Of a stretch of DNA of 64,000 nucleotides, positions 1-8,357 are shown one piece after another (position 1 is the first letter of the stretch; every line of letters begins with the position of its first letter). The DNA comes from CALJFL01 sp963669435 (GTDB taxonomy: Bacteria; Pseudomonadota; Gammaproteobacteria; Pseudomonadales; Halieaceae). A program made the translations under genes and the position numbers. The DNA lies in assembly GCA_963669435.1 (NCBI GenBank), contig OY770025.1, positions 2,604,001-2,668,000 of the forward strand. The letters are read 5' to 3'. A model generated the notes under the pieces. The model saw only the letters and a program-made list of their open reading frames with translations, did not search any database and had not been told where the DNA came from.

Positions 1-294
1 GGGGAGATGCGCAAGGTGCTGGCGGATTGTCGCGCCACGCTGGGAGAGGTTTCCAACTCCGAACACAGCCTGCGCAAGCTCGGTAAAGCTGGCGCGGCGC
101 GCTGGCGTGGTGTTCGCCCGACAGTTCGCGGTGTTGCAATGAACCCGGTTGATCACCCGCATGGTGGTGGTGAGGGTCGCACCTCTGGTGGACGTCACCC
201 GGTCAGCCCCTGGGGTACACCGACCAAGGGTTACAAGACGCGCAAGAACAAGCGCACCGACAATTTGATTGTTCGCCGTCGCGGTAAGAAGTAA
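1..294 (+). CDS. rplB: 50S ribosomal protein L2, C-terminal part (start outside window)
   Basis: The reading frame is open from base 1 and ends at the TAA at 292-294, so 97 C-terminal codons are visible and the N-terminus lies before the window. L2 binds 23S rRNA at the peptidyl-transferase centre and helps join the subunits. The visible part holds the family hallmark NPVDHPHGGGEGR, whose His lies close to the catalytic centre, and the basic tail ending RRRGKK. It is followed by rpsS after 38 nt, as in the S10 operon. Identity is clear. Confidence 0.98.
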   Translation, partial: GEMRKVLADCRATLGEVSNSEHSLRKLGKAGAARWRGVRPTVRGVAMNPVDHPHGGGEGRTSGGRHPVSPWGTPTKGYKTRKNKRTDNLIVRRRGKK

Positions 295-332
295 TCGCGA
301 TCCTGGTTAACGAGATTTAGAGGAAATAGATT

Positions 333-608
333 GTGCCGCGTTCACTGAAGAAAGGTCCTTTTATCGACCTTCACTTGATGAAGAAAGTTGAAGCAGCCGT
401 AGAAAGCAATGATCGGCGCCCGATCAAAACCTGGTCGCGTCGCTCCATGATCGCTCCGGATATGGTTGGTCTCACCATCGCCGTGCACAACGGCCGCCAG
501 CACGTACCGGTGCTGATTAACGAAGATATGGTGGGTCACAAGCTCGGTGAATTTGCGGTTACCCGCACATTCAAGGGCCACATTGTGGACAAGAAAGCCA
601 AGCGCTAG
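333..608 (+). CDS. rpsS: 30S ribosomal protein S19
   Basis: A 91-residue protein beginning PRSLKKGPFIDLHL after a GTG start. The GTG is preceded by an AGAGGAA ribosome-binding site at about 319-326. S19 sits in the head of the 30S subunit, complexed with S13 near the A site. Length and the motifs KTWSRRSMI and GHKLGEFAVTRTF match the family. It lies between rplB and rplV in the standard S10-operon order. Confidence 0.98.
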   Translation: MPRSLKKGPFIDLHLMKKVEAAVESNDRRPIKTWSRRSMIAPDMVGLTIAVHNGRQHVPVLINEDMVGHKLGEFAVTRTFKGHIVDKKAKR

Positions 609-634
609 GCGCGTGGTGAAGCGAGGTTTATAGG

Positions 635-973
635 ATGGAAGTTGCAGCAAGACTCAAAGGCGCTCAAATTTCTGCGCAGAAAGCACGACTGGTCGCCGAC
701 CAGGTGCGCGGTATGCAGGTAGAAGAAGCGCTGAATTTGCTGGAGTTCAGCAACAAGAAGGCAGCGCACATCGTCAAGAAGGTGCTTGATTCTGCCATCG
801 CCAATGCTGAAAACAACGAAGGTGCTGACGTTGATGAACTCAAGGTCTCCAGCATCTTTGTTGATGAGGGGATGACAATGAAGCGTCTGCGACCACGTGC
901 CAAGGGGCGCGCGGACCGTATTTTAAAGCGCAGCTGTCATATCACAGTGAAAGTAGCAGACGGCGAAGGCTAG
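635..973 (+). CDS. rplV: 50S ribosomal protein L22
   Basis: 112 residues, close to the 110 of Escherichia coli L22. L22 binds all domains of 23S rRNA, and its long beta-hairpin lines the peptide exit tunnel. That hairpin is recognisable near residues 82-102 (KRLRPRAKGRADRILKRS), the site where macrolide resistance changes arise in other bacteria. The start is the ATG at 635. It lies 26 nt after rpsS and 16 nt before rpsC. Confidence 0.98.
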   Translation: MEVAARLKGAQISAQKARLVADQVRGMQVEEALNLLEFSNKKAAHIVKKVLDSAIANAENNEGADVDELKVSSIFVDEGMTMKRLRPRAKGRADRILKRSCHITVKVADGEG

Positions 974-989
974 TTTAGGAGAAGACCAC

Positions 990-1661
990 ATGGGTCAGAA
1001 AGTACATCCAATCGGTATCCGCTTAGGCATTGTAAAGGACCATACATCGGTCTGGTACGCGGATAACAAGAACTACTCCAAGCAGTTGATTACTGATCTG
1101 GAAGTTCGTGAGTACATTGAAAAAGCGCTTGAGCAAGCGTCTGTGAGCCGCATCGTTATCGAGCGCCCAGCGCAGACTGCGCGCATTACTATCCACACGG
1201 CTCGTCCTGGCATCGTGATTGGTAAGAAGGGTGAAGACGTCGATAAGCTGCGCAAGGTACTGACCGAGAAGATGGGTGTACCGGTACATATCAATATTGA
1301 AGAGATTCGTAAGCCCGATCTCGATGCCAAGCTGGTTGCGCAGAATGTTGCCCAGCAGTTGGAGCGTCGCGTTATGTTCCGTCGTGCGATGAAGCGTGTT
1401 GTTCAAAATGCCATGCGCCAGGGCGCAGAGGGCATCAAGGTCCAGGTGGGTGGTCGCCTGGGTGGCGCGGAGATTGCGCGCTCTGAATGGTACCGCGAAG
1501 GTCGTGTACCCCTGCACACACTGCGTGCGGACATTGACTACGCGACCTATGAGGCCAGCACCACCTACGGAATCATTGGTGTGAAGGTCTGGATTTTCAA
1601 AGGCGAAGTTATTGGTGCCCAAGAGCAAGCTGATAGCACCAAGAAAACAGCAACTAATTAA
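990..1661 (+). CDS. rpsC: 30S ribosomal protein S3
   Basis: 223 residues. S3 is at the mRNA entry channel of the 30S subunit and contributes to mRNA unwinding. It begins MGQKVHPIGIRLG, as bacterial S3 does. The type II KH domain has its GxxG loop as GKKG at residues 78-81. The C-terminal domain carries QGAEGIKVQVGGRLGGAEIAR. An AGGAG Shine-Dalgarno sequence lies about 7 nt before the ATG. Confidence 0.98.
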   Translation: MGQKVHPIGIRLGIVKDHTSVWYADNKNYSKQLITDLEVREYIEKALEQASVSRIVIERPAQTARITIHTARPGIVIGKKGEDVDKLRKVLTEKMGVPVHINIEEIRKPDLDAKLVAQNVAQQLERRVMFRRAMKRVVQNAMRQGAEGIKVQVGGRLGGAEIARSEWYREGRVPLHTLRADIDYATYEASTTYGIIGVKVWIFKGEVIGAQEQADSTKKTATN

Positions 1662-1672
1662 GGGTTACGCAG

Positions 1673-2086
1673 ATGTTACAGCCAAAGCGTACAAAATTTC
1701 GCAAGACTCAGAAGGGCCGCAATCGTGGCCTGGCCCATCGAGGCAGCAAGGTGAGTTTTGGTGAGTATGGCCTGAAGGCCACTGGTCGTGGTCGCATTAC
1801 CGCGCGTCAGATAGAAGCTGCACGTCGCGCCATGACCCGTCACATCAAGCGTGGCGGAAAAATTTGGATTCGCGTGTTTCCAGACAAACCCATCACGGGT
1901 AAGCCCCTGGAAGTACGTCAGGGTAAAGGTAAGGGTAACGTTGAGTACTGGGTGGCCCAGATTCAGCCTGGCAAAGTACTTTATGAAGTACAGGGCGTTT
2001 CTGAGGAACTGGCGCGCGAGGCGTTTGCGCTGGCATCTGCCAAGATTCCCGTTGCCACAACATTTGTTAAACGGTCGGTGATGTAA
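1673..2086 (+). CDS. rplP: 50S ribosomal protein L16
   Basis: 137 residues, typical length. L16 organises the A-site tRNA region of the 50S subunit. The start MLQPKRTKFRK and the core GRITARQIEAARRAMTRH are diagnostic. Arg82 in the segment EVRQGKGKGN corresponds to the Arg hydroxylated by a ribosomal oxygenase in E. coli; whether it is modified here is not visible. The TAA stop shares one base with the ATG of rpmC, suggesting translational coupling. Confidence 0.98.
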   Translation: MLQPKRTKFRKTQKGRNRGLAHRGSKVSFGEYGLKATGRGRITARQIEAARRAMTRHIKRGGKIWIRVFPDKPITGKPLEVRQGKGKGNVEYWVAQIQPGKVLYEVQGVSEELAREAFALASAKIPVATTFVKRSVM

Positions 2087-2277
2087 TGAAAGCGAGTGAA
2101 TTGCGAGACAAGTCCGCTGAGGACCTGAACAAGCAGCTGCTTACACTGCGTGAAGAGCAGTTCAAGCTGCGTATGCAAAAGTCCACAGGGCAGCTGGCGC
2201 AGACGCATTTACTGCAGGAAAACCAGCGGGATATCGCGCGCGTCAAGACTGTATTGAGCGAAAAGGCGGGTAACTAA
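2086..2277 (+). CDS. rpmC: 50S ribosomal protein L29
   Basis: 63 residues. L29 sits at the peptide exit tunnel next to L23 and near the docking site for trigger factor and SRP. The sequence is the usual two-helix hairpin: MKASELRDKSAEDLNKQL, then LREEQFKLRMQ. Its ATG overlaps the rplP stop by one base, and rpsQ begins 2 nt after its stop, so the three genes are tightly packed. Confidence 0.98.
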   Translation: MKASELRDKSAEDLNKQLLTLREEQFKLRMQKSTGQLAQTHLLQENQRDIARVKTVLSEKAGN

Positions 2278-2279
2278 AT

Positions 2280-2546
2280 ATGTCGGCTGCAGAAAATAGA
2301 ACACGCACGGCAACCGGCAAGGTTGTCAGCAACAAGATGGACAAGACCATTACAGTTTTGCTGGAGCGTCGGGTCAAGCACCCGGTGTACGGTAAGTTCA
2401 TCACCCGGTCTTCGAAGATTCACGCGCACGACGAGAACAACCAGTGCGGGATCGGCGATACCGTAACTGTTGCCGAGTGCCGACCCATTTCCAAGCACAA
2501 AACCTGGAATCTGGTCGAAGTTGTAGAGAGCGCCGCGCAGGTATAA
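2280..2546 (+). CDS. rpsQ: 30S ribosomal protein S17
   Basis: 88 residues. S17 is a primary binder of 16S rRNA in the 5' domain and has an OB fold. Recognisable segments are GKVVSNKMDKTITVLLERRVKHPVY split over residues 12-37 and CRPISKHKTWNLVEVVE near the end. Only 2 nt separate it from rpmC. Confidence 0.98.
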   Translation: MSAAENRTRTATGKVVSNKMDKTITVLLERRVKHPVYGKFITRSSKIHAHDENNQCGIGDTVTVAECRPISKHKTWNLVEVVESAAQV

Positions 2547-2586
2547 GCGCAGGTTGAGCGGCTGCGGCCGCAGTGTGGAGTAGAAA

Positions 2587-2955
2587 ATGATTCAGACACA
2601 GTCGTATTTGGAAGTCGCTGACAACAGCGGAGCACGTCGTGTGATGTGCATCAAGGTGCTGGGCGGTTCCAAGCGTCGTTATGCGCGTGTTGGCGACCTG
2701 ATCAAGGTAACCGTTAAGGAAGCAATTCCCCGCGGTAAGGTGAAGAAAGGTCAGGTAATGACTGCCGTGGTCGTGCGTACTCGTAAGGGCGTTCGTCGAG
2801 CAGACGGTTCGCTGATCAAGTTCGACGACAATGCTGCGGTCCTCCTGAATGCTCAGGAAGCGCCGATAGGTACCCGTATCTTTGGCCCCGTGACTCGTGA
2901 GCTGCGTGGCGAGAAGTTTATGAAGATTATTTCTCTGGCGCCGGAAGTCATTTAA
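2587..2955 (+). CDS. rplN: 50S ribosomal protein L14
   Basis: 122 residues, the family length. L14 forms an intersubunit bridge and is the landing site of the silencing factor RsfS. Diagnostic segments are MIQTQSYLEVADNSGARRV at the start and GTRIFGPVTRELR near the end. A GGAG motif lies 9 nt before the ATG. This is the first gene of the spc block. Confidence 0.98.
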   Translation: MIQTQSYLEVADNSGARRVMCIKVLGGSKRRYARVGDLIKVTVKEAIPRGKVKKGQVMTAVVVRTRKGVRRADGSLIKFDDNAAVLLNAQEAPIGTRIFGPVTRELRGEKFMKIISLAPEVI

Positions 2956-2987
2956 GCCGGTTGCGTGAGTACAGGGAGAGGAACGAG

Positions 2988-3302
2988 ATGTTGAAGATTA
3001 AAAGCGATGACGAAGTAATTGTGCTTGCCGGCAAAGATAAGGGTAAGCGCGGCAAGGTTCGTACGGTGATGGATGACAACCGTGTGGTTGTAGCCGGAAT
3101 TAACATGATCAAAAAGCACACCAAGCCGAACCCCCAGGCGGGCGTGGCCGGTGGCATTATTGAAAAAGAGGCGCCGATCCAGGTTTCCAACGTGGCCATC
3201 TATAACCCCGAGACCAGCAAGGCTGATCGCGTGGGTTTCAAGGTGGAAGGCGAGAAGAAGATCCGTATCTTCAAATCGAATGGCGAGGCGATTGACTCTT
3301 AA
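2988..3302 (+). CDS. rplX: 50S ribosomal protein L24
   Basis: 104 residues from the ATG at 2988. An in-frame ATG at 2961 would add nine residues not present in the family. The later start is better because GGGAGAGG precedes it at about 2973-2980 and the protein then begins MLKIKSDDEVIVLAGKDKGK, matching other L24 proteins. L24 starts assembly of the 50S subunit by binding the 5' end of 23S rRNA. It carries a KOW motif around residues 7-33. Confidence 0.97.
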   Translation: MLKIKSDDEVIVLAGKDKGKRGKVRTVMDDNRVVVAGINMIKKHTKPNPQAGVAGGIIEKEAPIQVSNVAIYNPETSKADRVGFKVEGEKKIRIFKSNGEAIDS

Positions 3303-3339
3303 GCGGCCCACCGGGTCCTGGAGCTAACAGGTAAAAGAC

Positions 3340-3879
3340 ATGGCAACGTTGAAAGACAGATACAAGAACGAAATTGCTGCACAGCTCAAAGAAGAGTTGG
3401 GTCTGGACAATGTGATGGAAGTTCCCCGTATCACCAAGATCACCCTGAACATGGGTGTCGGCGAGGCGCTTGGCGATAAGAAAGTGCTGGAAAACGCCGT
3501 CAATGATATGGAGAAGATCGCTGGACAAAAAGCGGTTGTCACCAAGGCGCGCAAGTCTATCGCGGGCTTTAAGGTGCGCGACGGCTGGCCTATCGGTTGC
3601 AAGGTAACTTTGCGTTCCGATCGCATGTACGAATTCCTGGAGCGTCTGATCAGCATTGCAATCCCGCGAATTCGGGACTTTCGTGGCATCAGCCCCAAGT
3701 CATTCGACGGTCGCGGTAACTTTGCGATGGGTGTGACTGAACAGATTATTTTCCCTGAAATTGATTACGACCAGGTGGATGCCCTGCGCGGCATGGATAT
3801 CACTGTCACCACCACGGCTCGTACGGATGATGAAGGTCGCGCCTTGCTACGCGCTTTCAACTTCCCCCTGAAGAGCTAA
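3340..3879 (+). CDS. rplE: 50S ribosomal protein L5
   Basis: 179 residues, identical in length to E. coli L5. L5 binds 5S rRNA in the central protuberance and contacts P-site tRNA. The motifs ITLNMGVGEA, DGWPIGCKVTLR and RDFRGISPKSFDGRGN are clear. It sits between rplX and rpsN as in all gammaproteobacterial spc operons. Confidence 0.98.
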   Translation: MATLKDRYKNEIAAQLKEELGLDNVMEVPRITKITLNMGVGEALGDKKVLENAVNDMEKIAGQKAVVTKARKSIAGFKVRDGWPIGCKVTLRSDRMYEFLERLISIAIPRIRDFRGISPKSFDGRGNFAMGVTEQIIFPEIDYDQVDALRGMDITVTTTARTDDEGRALLRAFNFPLKS

Positions 3880-3891
3880 GAGGCTTTATAG

Positions 3892-4197
3892 ATGGCTAAA
3901 AAATCGATGATCGCACGTGAAACCAAGCGTGCCCGGATGGTGGCGAAGTATGCGCAGAAGCGTAGCGCCCTGAAGGCGGTCCTGCAGGATGTTAACGCGT
4001 CTGACGAAGAAAAGTGGGAAGCCCAGGTTGCGCTGCAGAAGCTGCCGCGCGATGCCAGCCCAGTGCGCCAGCAGCGCCGCTGTCAGATCACCGGTCGCCC
4101 GCACGCGGTCTATCGAAAGTTTGGCCTTTGCCGTAACAAATTGCGCGAAGCCGCTATGCGCGGTGACGTCCCTGGCCTGGTTAAAGCCAGCTGGTAA
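3892..4197 (+). CDS. rpsN: 30S ribosomal protein S14 (zinc-free form)
   Basis: 101 residues, the long C-minus form without paired zinc-binding cysteines. S14 is a late assembly protein of the 30S head. The C-terminal half has the signature CQITGRPHAVYRKFGLCRNK, followed by LREAAMRGDVPGLVKASW. It is 12 nt after rplE. Having the zinc-free form here contrasts with the zinc-type rpmJ later in the same operon. Confidence 0.98.
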   Translation: MAKKSMIARETKRARMVAKYAQKRSALKAVLQDVNASDEEKWEAQVALQKLPRDASPVRQQRRCQITGRPHAVYRKFGLCRNKLREAAMRGDVPGLVKASW

Positions 4198-4229
4198 CGG
4201 ACGAGTAGAGTCCAGGAGAGTATTAGACG

Positions 4230-4625
4230 ATGAGTATGCAAGATCCGCTGTCAGATATGCTGACACGTATTCGCAATGCACAGATGGCCGGTAAGACTGG
4301 CGTCGAGATGCCAGGCTCCAAGCTAAAAGCTGCTGTTGCCAGTGTTTTGAAAGAAGAAGGTTATATTGAAGACTTCGCAGCTACCTCAGAAACGGGTAAG
4401 CCCCGTCTGTCGATTGCGCTGAAGTATTTCCAGGGTAAGCCGGTTATCGCCGAGATTGACCGCTCCAGCCGCCCGGGACTGCGTAACTACGCGGGCAAGG
4501 ATGAGCTGCCTTCAGTTCGCAACGGCTTGGGCGTGGCCATAATTTCTACCTCCAAGGGTGTAATGACTGACCGTGCCGCGCGCGCAGCGGGTGTCGGTGG
4601 CGAAGTGCTCTGCACCGTCTTCTAA
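4230..4625 (+). CDS. rpsH: 30S ribosomal protein S8
   Basis: 131 residues. S8 binds helix 21 of 16S rRNA. In E. coli it also represses the spc operon by binding its mRNA near rplE. The start MSMQDPLSDMLTRIRNAQ and the end STSKGVMTDRAARAAGVGGE are diagnostic. I could not identify the S8 regulatory RNA fold by eye, so regulation is inferred only from the family. Confidence 0.98.
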   Translation: MSMQDPLSDMLTRIRNAQMAGKTGVEMPGSKLKAAVASVLKEEGYIEDFAATSETGKPRLSIALKYFQGKPVIAEIDRSSRPGLRNYAGKDELPSVRNGLGVAIISTSKGVMTDRAARAAGVGGEVLCTVF

Positions 4626-4652
4626 CGATTATTGAATTGAAGAGTAAACGAC

Positions 4653-5180
4653 ATGTCTAGAGTCGCAAATAATCCAGTGCAGCTGCCCAACGGTGTTGAA
4701 TTTAAGCTCGACGGCCGTGACCTGACTATTAAAGGCAGTAAAGGTTCGCTGGCCCTGACCCTGGTGGAAGGTGTACAGGTGAGTCAGGATGACAGCGTTT
4801 TGAACGTTGCTTATGACAGTGACGCTGCTCGCGCAATGGCCGGCACAACACGTGCGTTGGTTAACAACATGGTTAAAGGCGTGAGCGAAGGTTGGGAGAA
4901 AAAACTGATTCTCAACGGTGTTGGTTATCGTGCCAAGGCCAGTGGCCAGAGCGTTAACCTGACCGTTGGCCTGTCCCACCCGGTTGACTATAAGCTGCCC
5001 GAAGGTGTCAGCGCCGAGAGCCCCAGCCAGACTGAAATTGTGGTTAAGGGTATCGATAAGCAGGCTGTTGGCCAGGCCGCTGCAGAGATTCGCAGCTTCC
5101 GCCCGCCTGAGCCCTACAAGGGCAAGGGTATTCGCTATGCGGACGAGTATGTGCGTCGTAAAGAAGCCAAGAAAAAGTAG
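4653..5180 (+). CDS. rplF: 50S ribosomal protein L6
   Basis: 175 residues, two shorter than E. coli L6. L6 lies at the base of the L7/L12 stalk by the sarcin-ricin loop. It has the duplicated L6 fold and the signature PEPYKGKGIRYADEYVRRKE near the C-terminus. The N-terminus MSRVANNPVQLPNGVE fits the family. Confidence 0.98.
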   Translation: MSRVANNPVQLPNGVEFKLDGRDLTIKGSKGSLALTLVEGVQVSQDDSVLNVAYDSDAARAMAGTTRALVNNMVKGVSEGWEKKLILNGVGYRAKASGQSVNLTVGLSHPVDYKLPEGVSAESPSQTEIVVKGIDKQAVGQAAAEIRSFRPPEPYKGKGIRYADEYVRRKEAKKK

Positions 5181-5190
5181 GTAAAGTGAG

Positions 5191-5541
5191 ATGAGTGCAA
5201 AGAATGATTCAAGGTTGCGTCGCGCACGTCGTGCACGCGCCCATATGCGTGAACTGGGCGTTAATCGCCTGAGTGTGCACCGTACTCCGCGCCACATCTA
5301 CGCCCAGGTGCTTGCACCTGCCGGCGACAAAGTGATTGCCAGCGCGTCCACATTGGACAGCGATCTGCGCAAGGGTAAGACAGGCAATATCGAAGCAGCC
5401 GCTGCCGTAGGCAAACTGGTTGCTGAACGTGCCAAGCAGGCCGGCATCGAGAAAGTTGCTTTTGACCGGGCTGGATACAAGTATCACGGTCGTGTTAAAG
5501 CACTGGCCGACGCTGCACGTGAAAGTGGACTGGAATTCTAG
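5191..5541 (+). CDS. rplR: 50S ribosomal protein L18
   Basis: 116 residues. L18 binds 5S rRNA together with L5 and brings it into the 50S subunit. The basic N-terminus RLRRARRARAHMRELG and the C-terminal segment FDRAGYKYHGRVKALADAAR are typical. It starts 10 nt after rplF and is followed by rpsE after 9 nt. Confidence 0.98.
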   Translation: MSAKNDSRLRRARRARAHMRELGVNRLSVHRTPRHIYAQVLAPAGDKVIASASTLDSDLRKGKTGNIEAAAAVGKLVAERAKQAGIEKVAFDRAGYKYHGRVKALADAARESGLEF

Positions 5542-5550
5542 GGTATTAAT

Positions 5551-6063
5551 ATGGCTTTTAACGATCAGAGAAAGCAGCAGCAGGACGGCGATCTTCAGGA
5601 AAAGCTGGTCCAGGTTAATCGTGTTGCGAAAGTAGTAAAAGGCGGTCGTATTTTTGGCTTCACCGCCTTGACTGTTGTTGGTGATGGCAACGGGAAAGTT
5701 GGTTTTGGTCGCGGCAAGGCACGTGAAGTACCTGTCGCCATCCAGAAAGCGATGGAAGCAGCGCGTCGTAATATGATCAGCGTTGAGCTTGATAACGGCA
5801 CCATCCAGTACCCCGTCAAGGCCAGCCACGGCGCCTCCAAGGTATACATGCAGCCAGCGTCTGAAGGTACCGGTGTAATTGCCGGTGGTGCGATGCGTGC
5901 GGTTCTCGAGATCGCCGGTGTACACAACGTTCTGGCCAAGTGCTACGGCTCGACCAATCCGGTGAACGTTGTTCGCGCTACCTTCAACGGCCTGCGCGAC
6001 ATGGCTTCGCCAGACGATGTCGCTGCCAAGCGTGGCAAGTCTGTCGAAGAAATACTGAACTAG
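5551..6063 (+). CDS. rpsE: 30S ribosomal protein S5
   Basis: 170 residues. S5 acts in decoding fidelity and mRNA entry. The double-stranded-RNA-binding domain includes VNRVAKVVKGGRIFGFTAL (residues 24-42) and GDGNGKVGFGRGKAREVP. The C-terminal domain has GSTNPVNVVRATFNGL. Order and spacing are those of the spc operon. Confidence 0.98.
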   Translation: MAFNDQRKQQQDGDLQEKLVQVNRVAKVVKGGRIFGFTALTVVGDGNGKVGFGRGKAREVPVAIQKAMEAARRNMISVELDNGTIQYPVKASHGASKVYMQPASEGTGVIAGGAMRAVLEIAGVHNVLAKCYGSTNPVNVVRATFNGLRDMASPDDVAAKRGKSVEEILN

Positions 6064-6082
6064 AAAGTGAGTTGGCTACGTC

Positions 6083-6265
6083 ATGGCTAAAGCAATGATT
6101 AAAGTAACGCAGGTCAAGAGCACCAACGGTCGCCTGAAGGCACACCGTGCATGTGTCACCGGCCTGGGTTTGCGTAGAATCGGTCACACCGTAGAGGTAG
6201 AAGATACACCTTCGACTCGCGGAATGATCAACAAAGTGAATTACCTCGTTAGGGTAGAGGACTAG
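6083..6265 (+). CDS. rpmD: 50S ribosomal protein L30
   Basis: 60 residues. L30 is a small 23S rRNA-binding protein. The sequence has KVTQVKSTNGR, GLGLRRIGHTVEVEDTPSTR and MINKVNYLVRV, all typical. Its stop is 3 nt before the rplO start. Confidence 0.98.
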   Translation: MAKAMIKVTQVKSTNGRLKAHRACVTGLGLRRIGHTVEVEDTPSTRGMINKVNYLVRVED

Positions 6266-6268
6266 GAC

Positions 6269-6715
6269 ATGTCAGAGACAATGAGACTGAATACCCTTAG
6301 CCCTGCACCGGGCTCAAGGAAGGCTGCCAAGCGCGTCGGTCGCGGTATAGGCAGTGGTCTGGGTAAGACCGCAGGCCGCGGCCACAAAGGCCAGAAATCT
6401 CGTTCCGGCGGTTCAGTTCGTCCCGGTTTCGAGGGTGGCCAGATGCCGCTGCAGAAACGCCTGCCGAAATACGGTTTCACCTCGCGCATGGCGCGTACCA
6501 CCGCCCAGATCCGCGTGGCGGAACTGGCCCTGGTTGATGGTGATGTGGTTGATCTGGAAGCACTGAAAGCTGCCGACCTGGTGAAAGAGAGTGTTACTCG
6601 TGCCAGGGTGTTCCTGTCAGGCGAGCTGTCCAAAGCAGTGACAGTCAAGGGTCTGGCGGTGAGCAAAGGTGCTCGTGAGGCTATTGAGAAAGCCGGCGGT
6701 AAAGTAGAGGACTAA
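6269..6715 (+). CDS. rplO: 50S ribosomal protein L15
   Basis: 148 residues from the ATG at 6269. L15 is a late assembly protein of the 50S subunit that interacts with 5S rRNA. The glycine-rich N-terminal tail GRGIGSGLGKTAGRGHKGQK is diagnostic. A second ATG at 6281 would give MRLNTLSP, the E. coli-like start. I kept 6269 because TAGAGG at 6255-6260 is well spaced for it, but the choice is uncertain. The stop directly abuts the secY ATG. Confidence 0.97.
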   Translation: MSETMRLNTLSPAPGSRKAAKRVGRGIGSGLGKTAGRGHKGQKSRSGGSVRPGFEGGQMPLQKRLPKYGFTSRMARTTAQIRVAELALVDGDVVDLEALKAADLVKESVTRARVFLSGELSKAVTVKGLAVSKGAREAIEKAGGKVED

Positions 6716-8047
6716 ATGGCGATAGGTCAGCCCCCTTCGGTCAACAAGGCAGGCCTGGGCGAGCTCTTTGCTCGCCTTCGTTTTGTTTTACTGGCAATAA
6801 TTGTGTATCGCATCGGGACGCATATCCCGGTGCCGGGGATAGATCCTAACCAGCTTGCGGCGCTGTTTAACCAGAACCAGGGCACCATACTGGGTTTGGC
6901 CAACATGTTTTCAGGCGGCGCACTGGAGCGGATGAGTATCCTGGCGCTGGGCATCATGCCCTACATCTCTGCATCGATCATCATGCAGTTGATGTCGGCG
7001 GTGACGCCCCAGTTGGAGCAGTTGAAGAAAGAAGGCGAGTCTGGTCGTCGCAAGATTAGCCAGTACACCCGTTATCTGACGGTGGTGTTGGCGATTATCC
7101 AGGCCACAGGTATGACTGTGGGCATGGCTAACCAGGGAATGTCTTACGACACATCACTGTTGTTTTACGTGATTGCGATTACTTCCCTGGTGACCGGTGC
7201 CGTGTTCATGATGTGGCTTGGTGAACAGATTACAGAGAAAGGCGTAGGCAACGGCATTTCGCTGCTTATTTTCGCCGGAATTGTGGCCGGCTTGCCGTCC
7301 GCGGTTGGGCAATCGCTTGAGCAAGCCAGGCAGGGCGAGCTGAACATACTGTTCCTGCTGGCGATCCTGGCCTTTGCGATCTTGATGATCTTCGCGATTG
7401 TCTTTATCGAGCGGGGCCAGCGCCGTATCACGGTGAATTACGCCAAGCGGCAACAGGGTAGAAAGATGTACCAGGCGCAGAGCTCGCATCTGCCCCTGAA
7501 GGTGAACATGGCGGGCGTGATACCGGCTATCTTCGCGAGCAGCATACTGTTGTTCCCGGCGTCCATTGCCCAGTGGGTGGGATCCGGTGGCGGCGGTTCC
7601 GATTGGCTGCAGGACCTGGCCGTTGCAATTGGCCCGGGTCAGCCGCTGAACATTTTGTTGTTCACGGTATTTATTGTGTTTTTCTGCTTCTTCTATACGG
7701 CGTTGATGTTCAACCCGACGGAAGTCGCAGACAACCTGAAGCGTTCGGGTGCTTTTGTGCCTGGTATTCGCCCGGGTCAGCAGACCGCCAACTACATTGA
7801 TGGCGTGTTGACGAGACTGACAGTATTTGGCTCGGCTTATATTGCCATCGTGTGCCTGATACCGCAGTTCCTGGTAGTAACGGCCAACGTACCGTTCTAC
7901 CTGGGTGGAACCTCGCTGCTGATTGTGGTGGTTGTAGTAATGGATTTTATGGCCCAGGTGCAAAGTCACCTGATGTCACACCAGTACGACTCGGTGATGA
8001 AAAAGGCCAATTTGAAGAATATTGGCCCCGCGGGCCGGCCGCAATAG
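6716..8047 (+). CDS. secY: Protein translocase subunit SecY
   Basis: 443 residues, ten predicted membrane segments. SecY is the channel of the Sec translocon in the inner membrane, working with SecE, SecG, SecA and the ribosome. Recognised segments are the N-terminal LRFVLLAIIVYRIGTHIPVPG, the plug region NMFSGGALERMSILALGIMP and the cytoplasmic loop KRQQGRKMYQAQSSHLPLK (each split across the residues named). It begins at the base after the rplO stop, so it is probably coupled to rplO translation. Confidence 0.98.
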   Translation: MAIGQPPSVNKAGLGELFARLRFVLLAIIVYRIGTHIPVPGIDPNQLAALFNQNQGTILGLANMFSGGALERMSILALGIMPYISASIIMQLMSAVTPQLEQLKKEGESGRRKISQYTRYLTVVLAIIQATGMTVGMANQGMSYDTSLLFYVIAITSLVTGAVFMMWLGEQITEKGVGNGISLLIFAGIVAGLPSAVGQSLEQARQGELNILFLLAILAFAILMIFAIVFIERGQRRITVNYAKRQQGRKMYQAQSSHLPLKVNMAGVIPAIFASSILLFPASIAQWVGSGGGGSDWLQDLAVAIGPGQPLNILLFTVFIVFFCFFYTALMFNPTEVADNLKRSGAFVPGIRPGQQTANYIDGVLTRLTVFGSAYIAIVCLIPQFLVVTANVPFYLGGTSLLIVVVVVMDFMAQVQSHLMSHQYDSVMKKANLKNIGPAGRPQ

Positions 8048-8086
8048 CGGACGGACTTTAGGGCAGAGGCTCACGGAGAGTTAGAC

Positions 8087-8203
8087 ATGAAAGTACGTGC
8101 ATCGGTAAAGAAGATTTGCAGGAACTGCAAAGTCGTTCGCCGCAAGGGTGTTGTGCGCGTGATCTGTGATACAGATCCCCGTCACAAGCAGCGCCAGGGC
8201 TAA
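8087..8203 (+). CDS. rpmJ: 50S ribosomal protein L36 (zinc form)
   Basis: A 38-codon gene from the ATG at 8087 to the TAA at 8201-8203. It encodes MKVRASVKKICRNCKVVRR and ends DPRHKQRQG. L36 is the smallest 50S protein and organises 23S rRNA domain VI. Cys11, Cys14, Cys27 and His33 form the zinc ribbon of the C-plus type, so this copy should be zinc dependent. CGGAGAG lies about 8 nt upstream. It is the last gene of the spc block, after secY. Confidence 0.96.
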   Translation: MKVRASVKKICRNCKVVRRKGVVRVICDTDPRHKQRQG

Positions 8204-8223
8204 TTGGGGCCCTGTTAGGGCGA

Positions 8224-8252
8224 TTGATTTTTAGTAACGATATCGCTAGAAT
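8224..8252 (+). promoter_or_regulatory. Candidate sigma-70 promoter for the alpha operon (rpsM-rplQ)
   Basis: TTGATT at 8224-8229 and TAGAAT at 8247-8252 are separated by exactly 17 bases. They lie in the 154-nt gap between rpmJ and rpsM. Just upstream, GCCCT-GTT-AGGGC (8210-8222) is a small hairpin that could weaken read-through from the spc genes. The roughly 100-nt leader before rpsM is where the S4-binding regulatory pseudoknot lies in E. coli; I cannot confirm that fold here. Confidence 0.6.
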
Positions 8253-8357
8253 ACCGCGCCTTTTACCGGCTGCCCGGCAAAACTGATGGAAATCAGGGGC
8301 TTGCGGAGAAAAAGTCGCTGTAAAGAAGCGAAATATTAAGGAATTGGAGAAAGTTGC

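Noticed and set aside
7154..7969. 271-codon minus-strand frame inside secY
   Set aside because: It lies antisense to a perfectly good secY and has no recognisable protein features.
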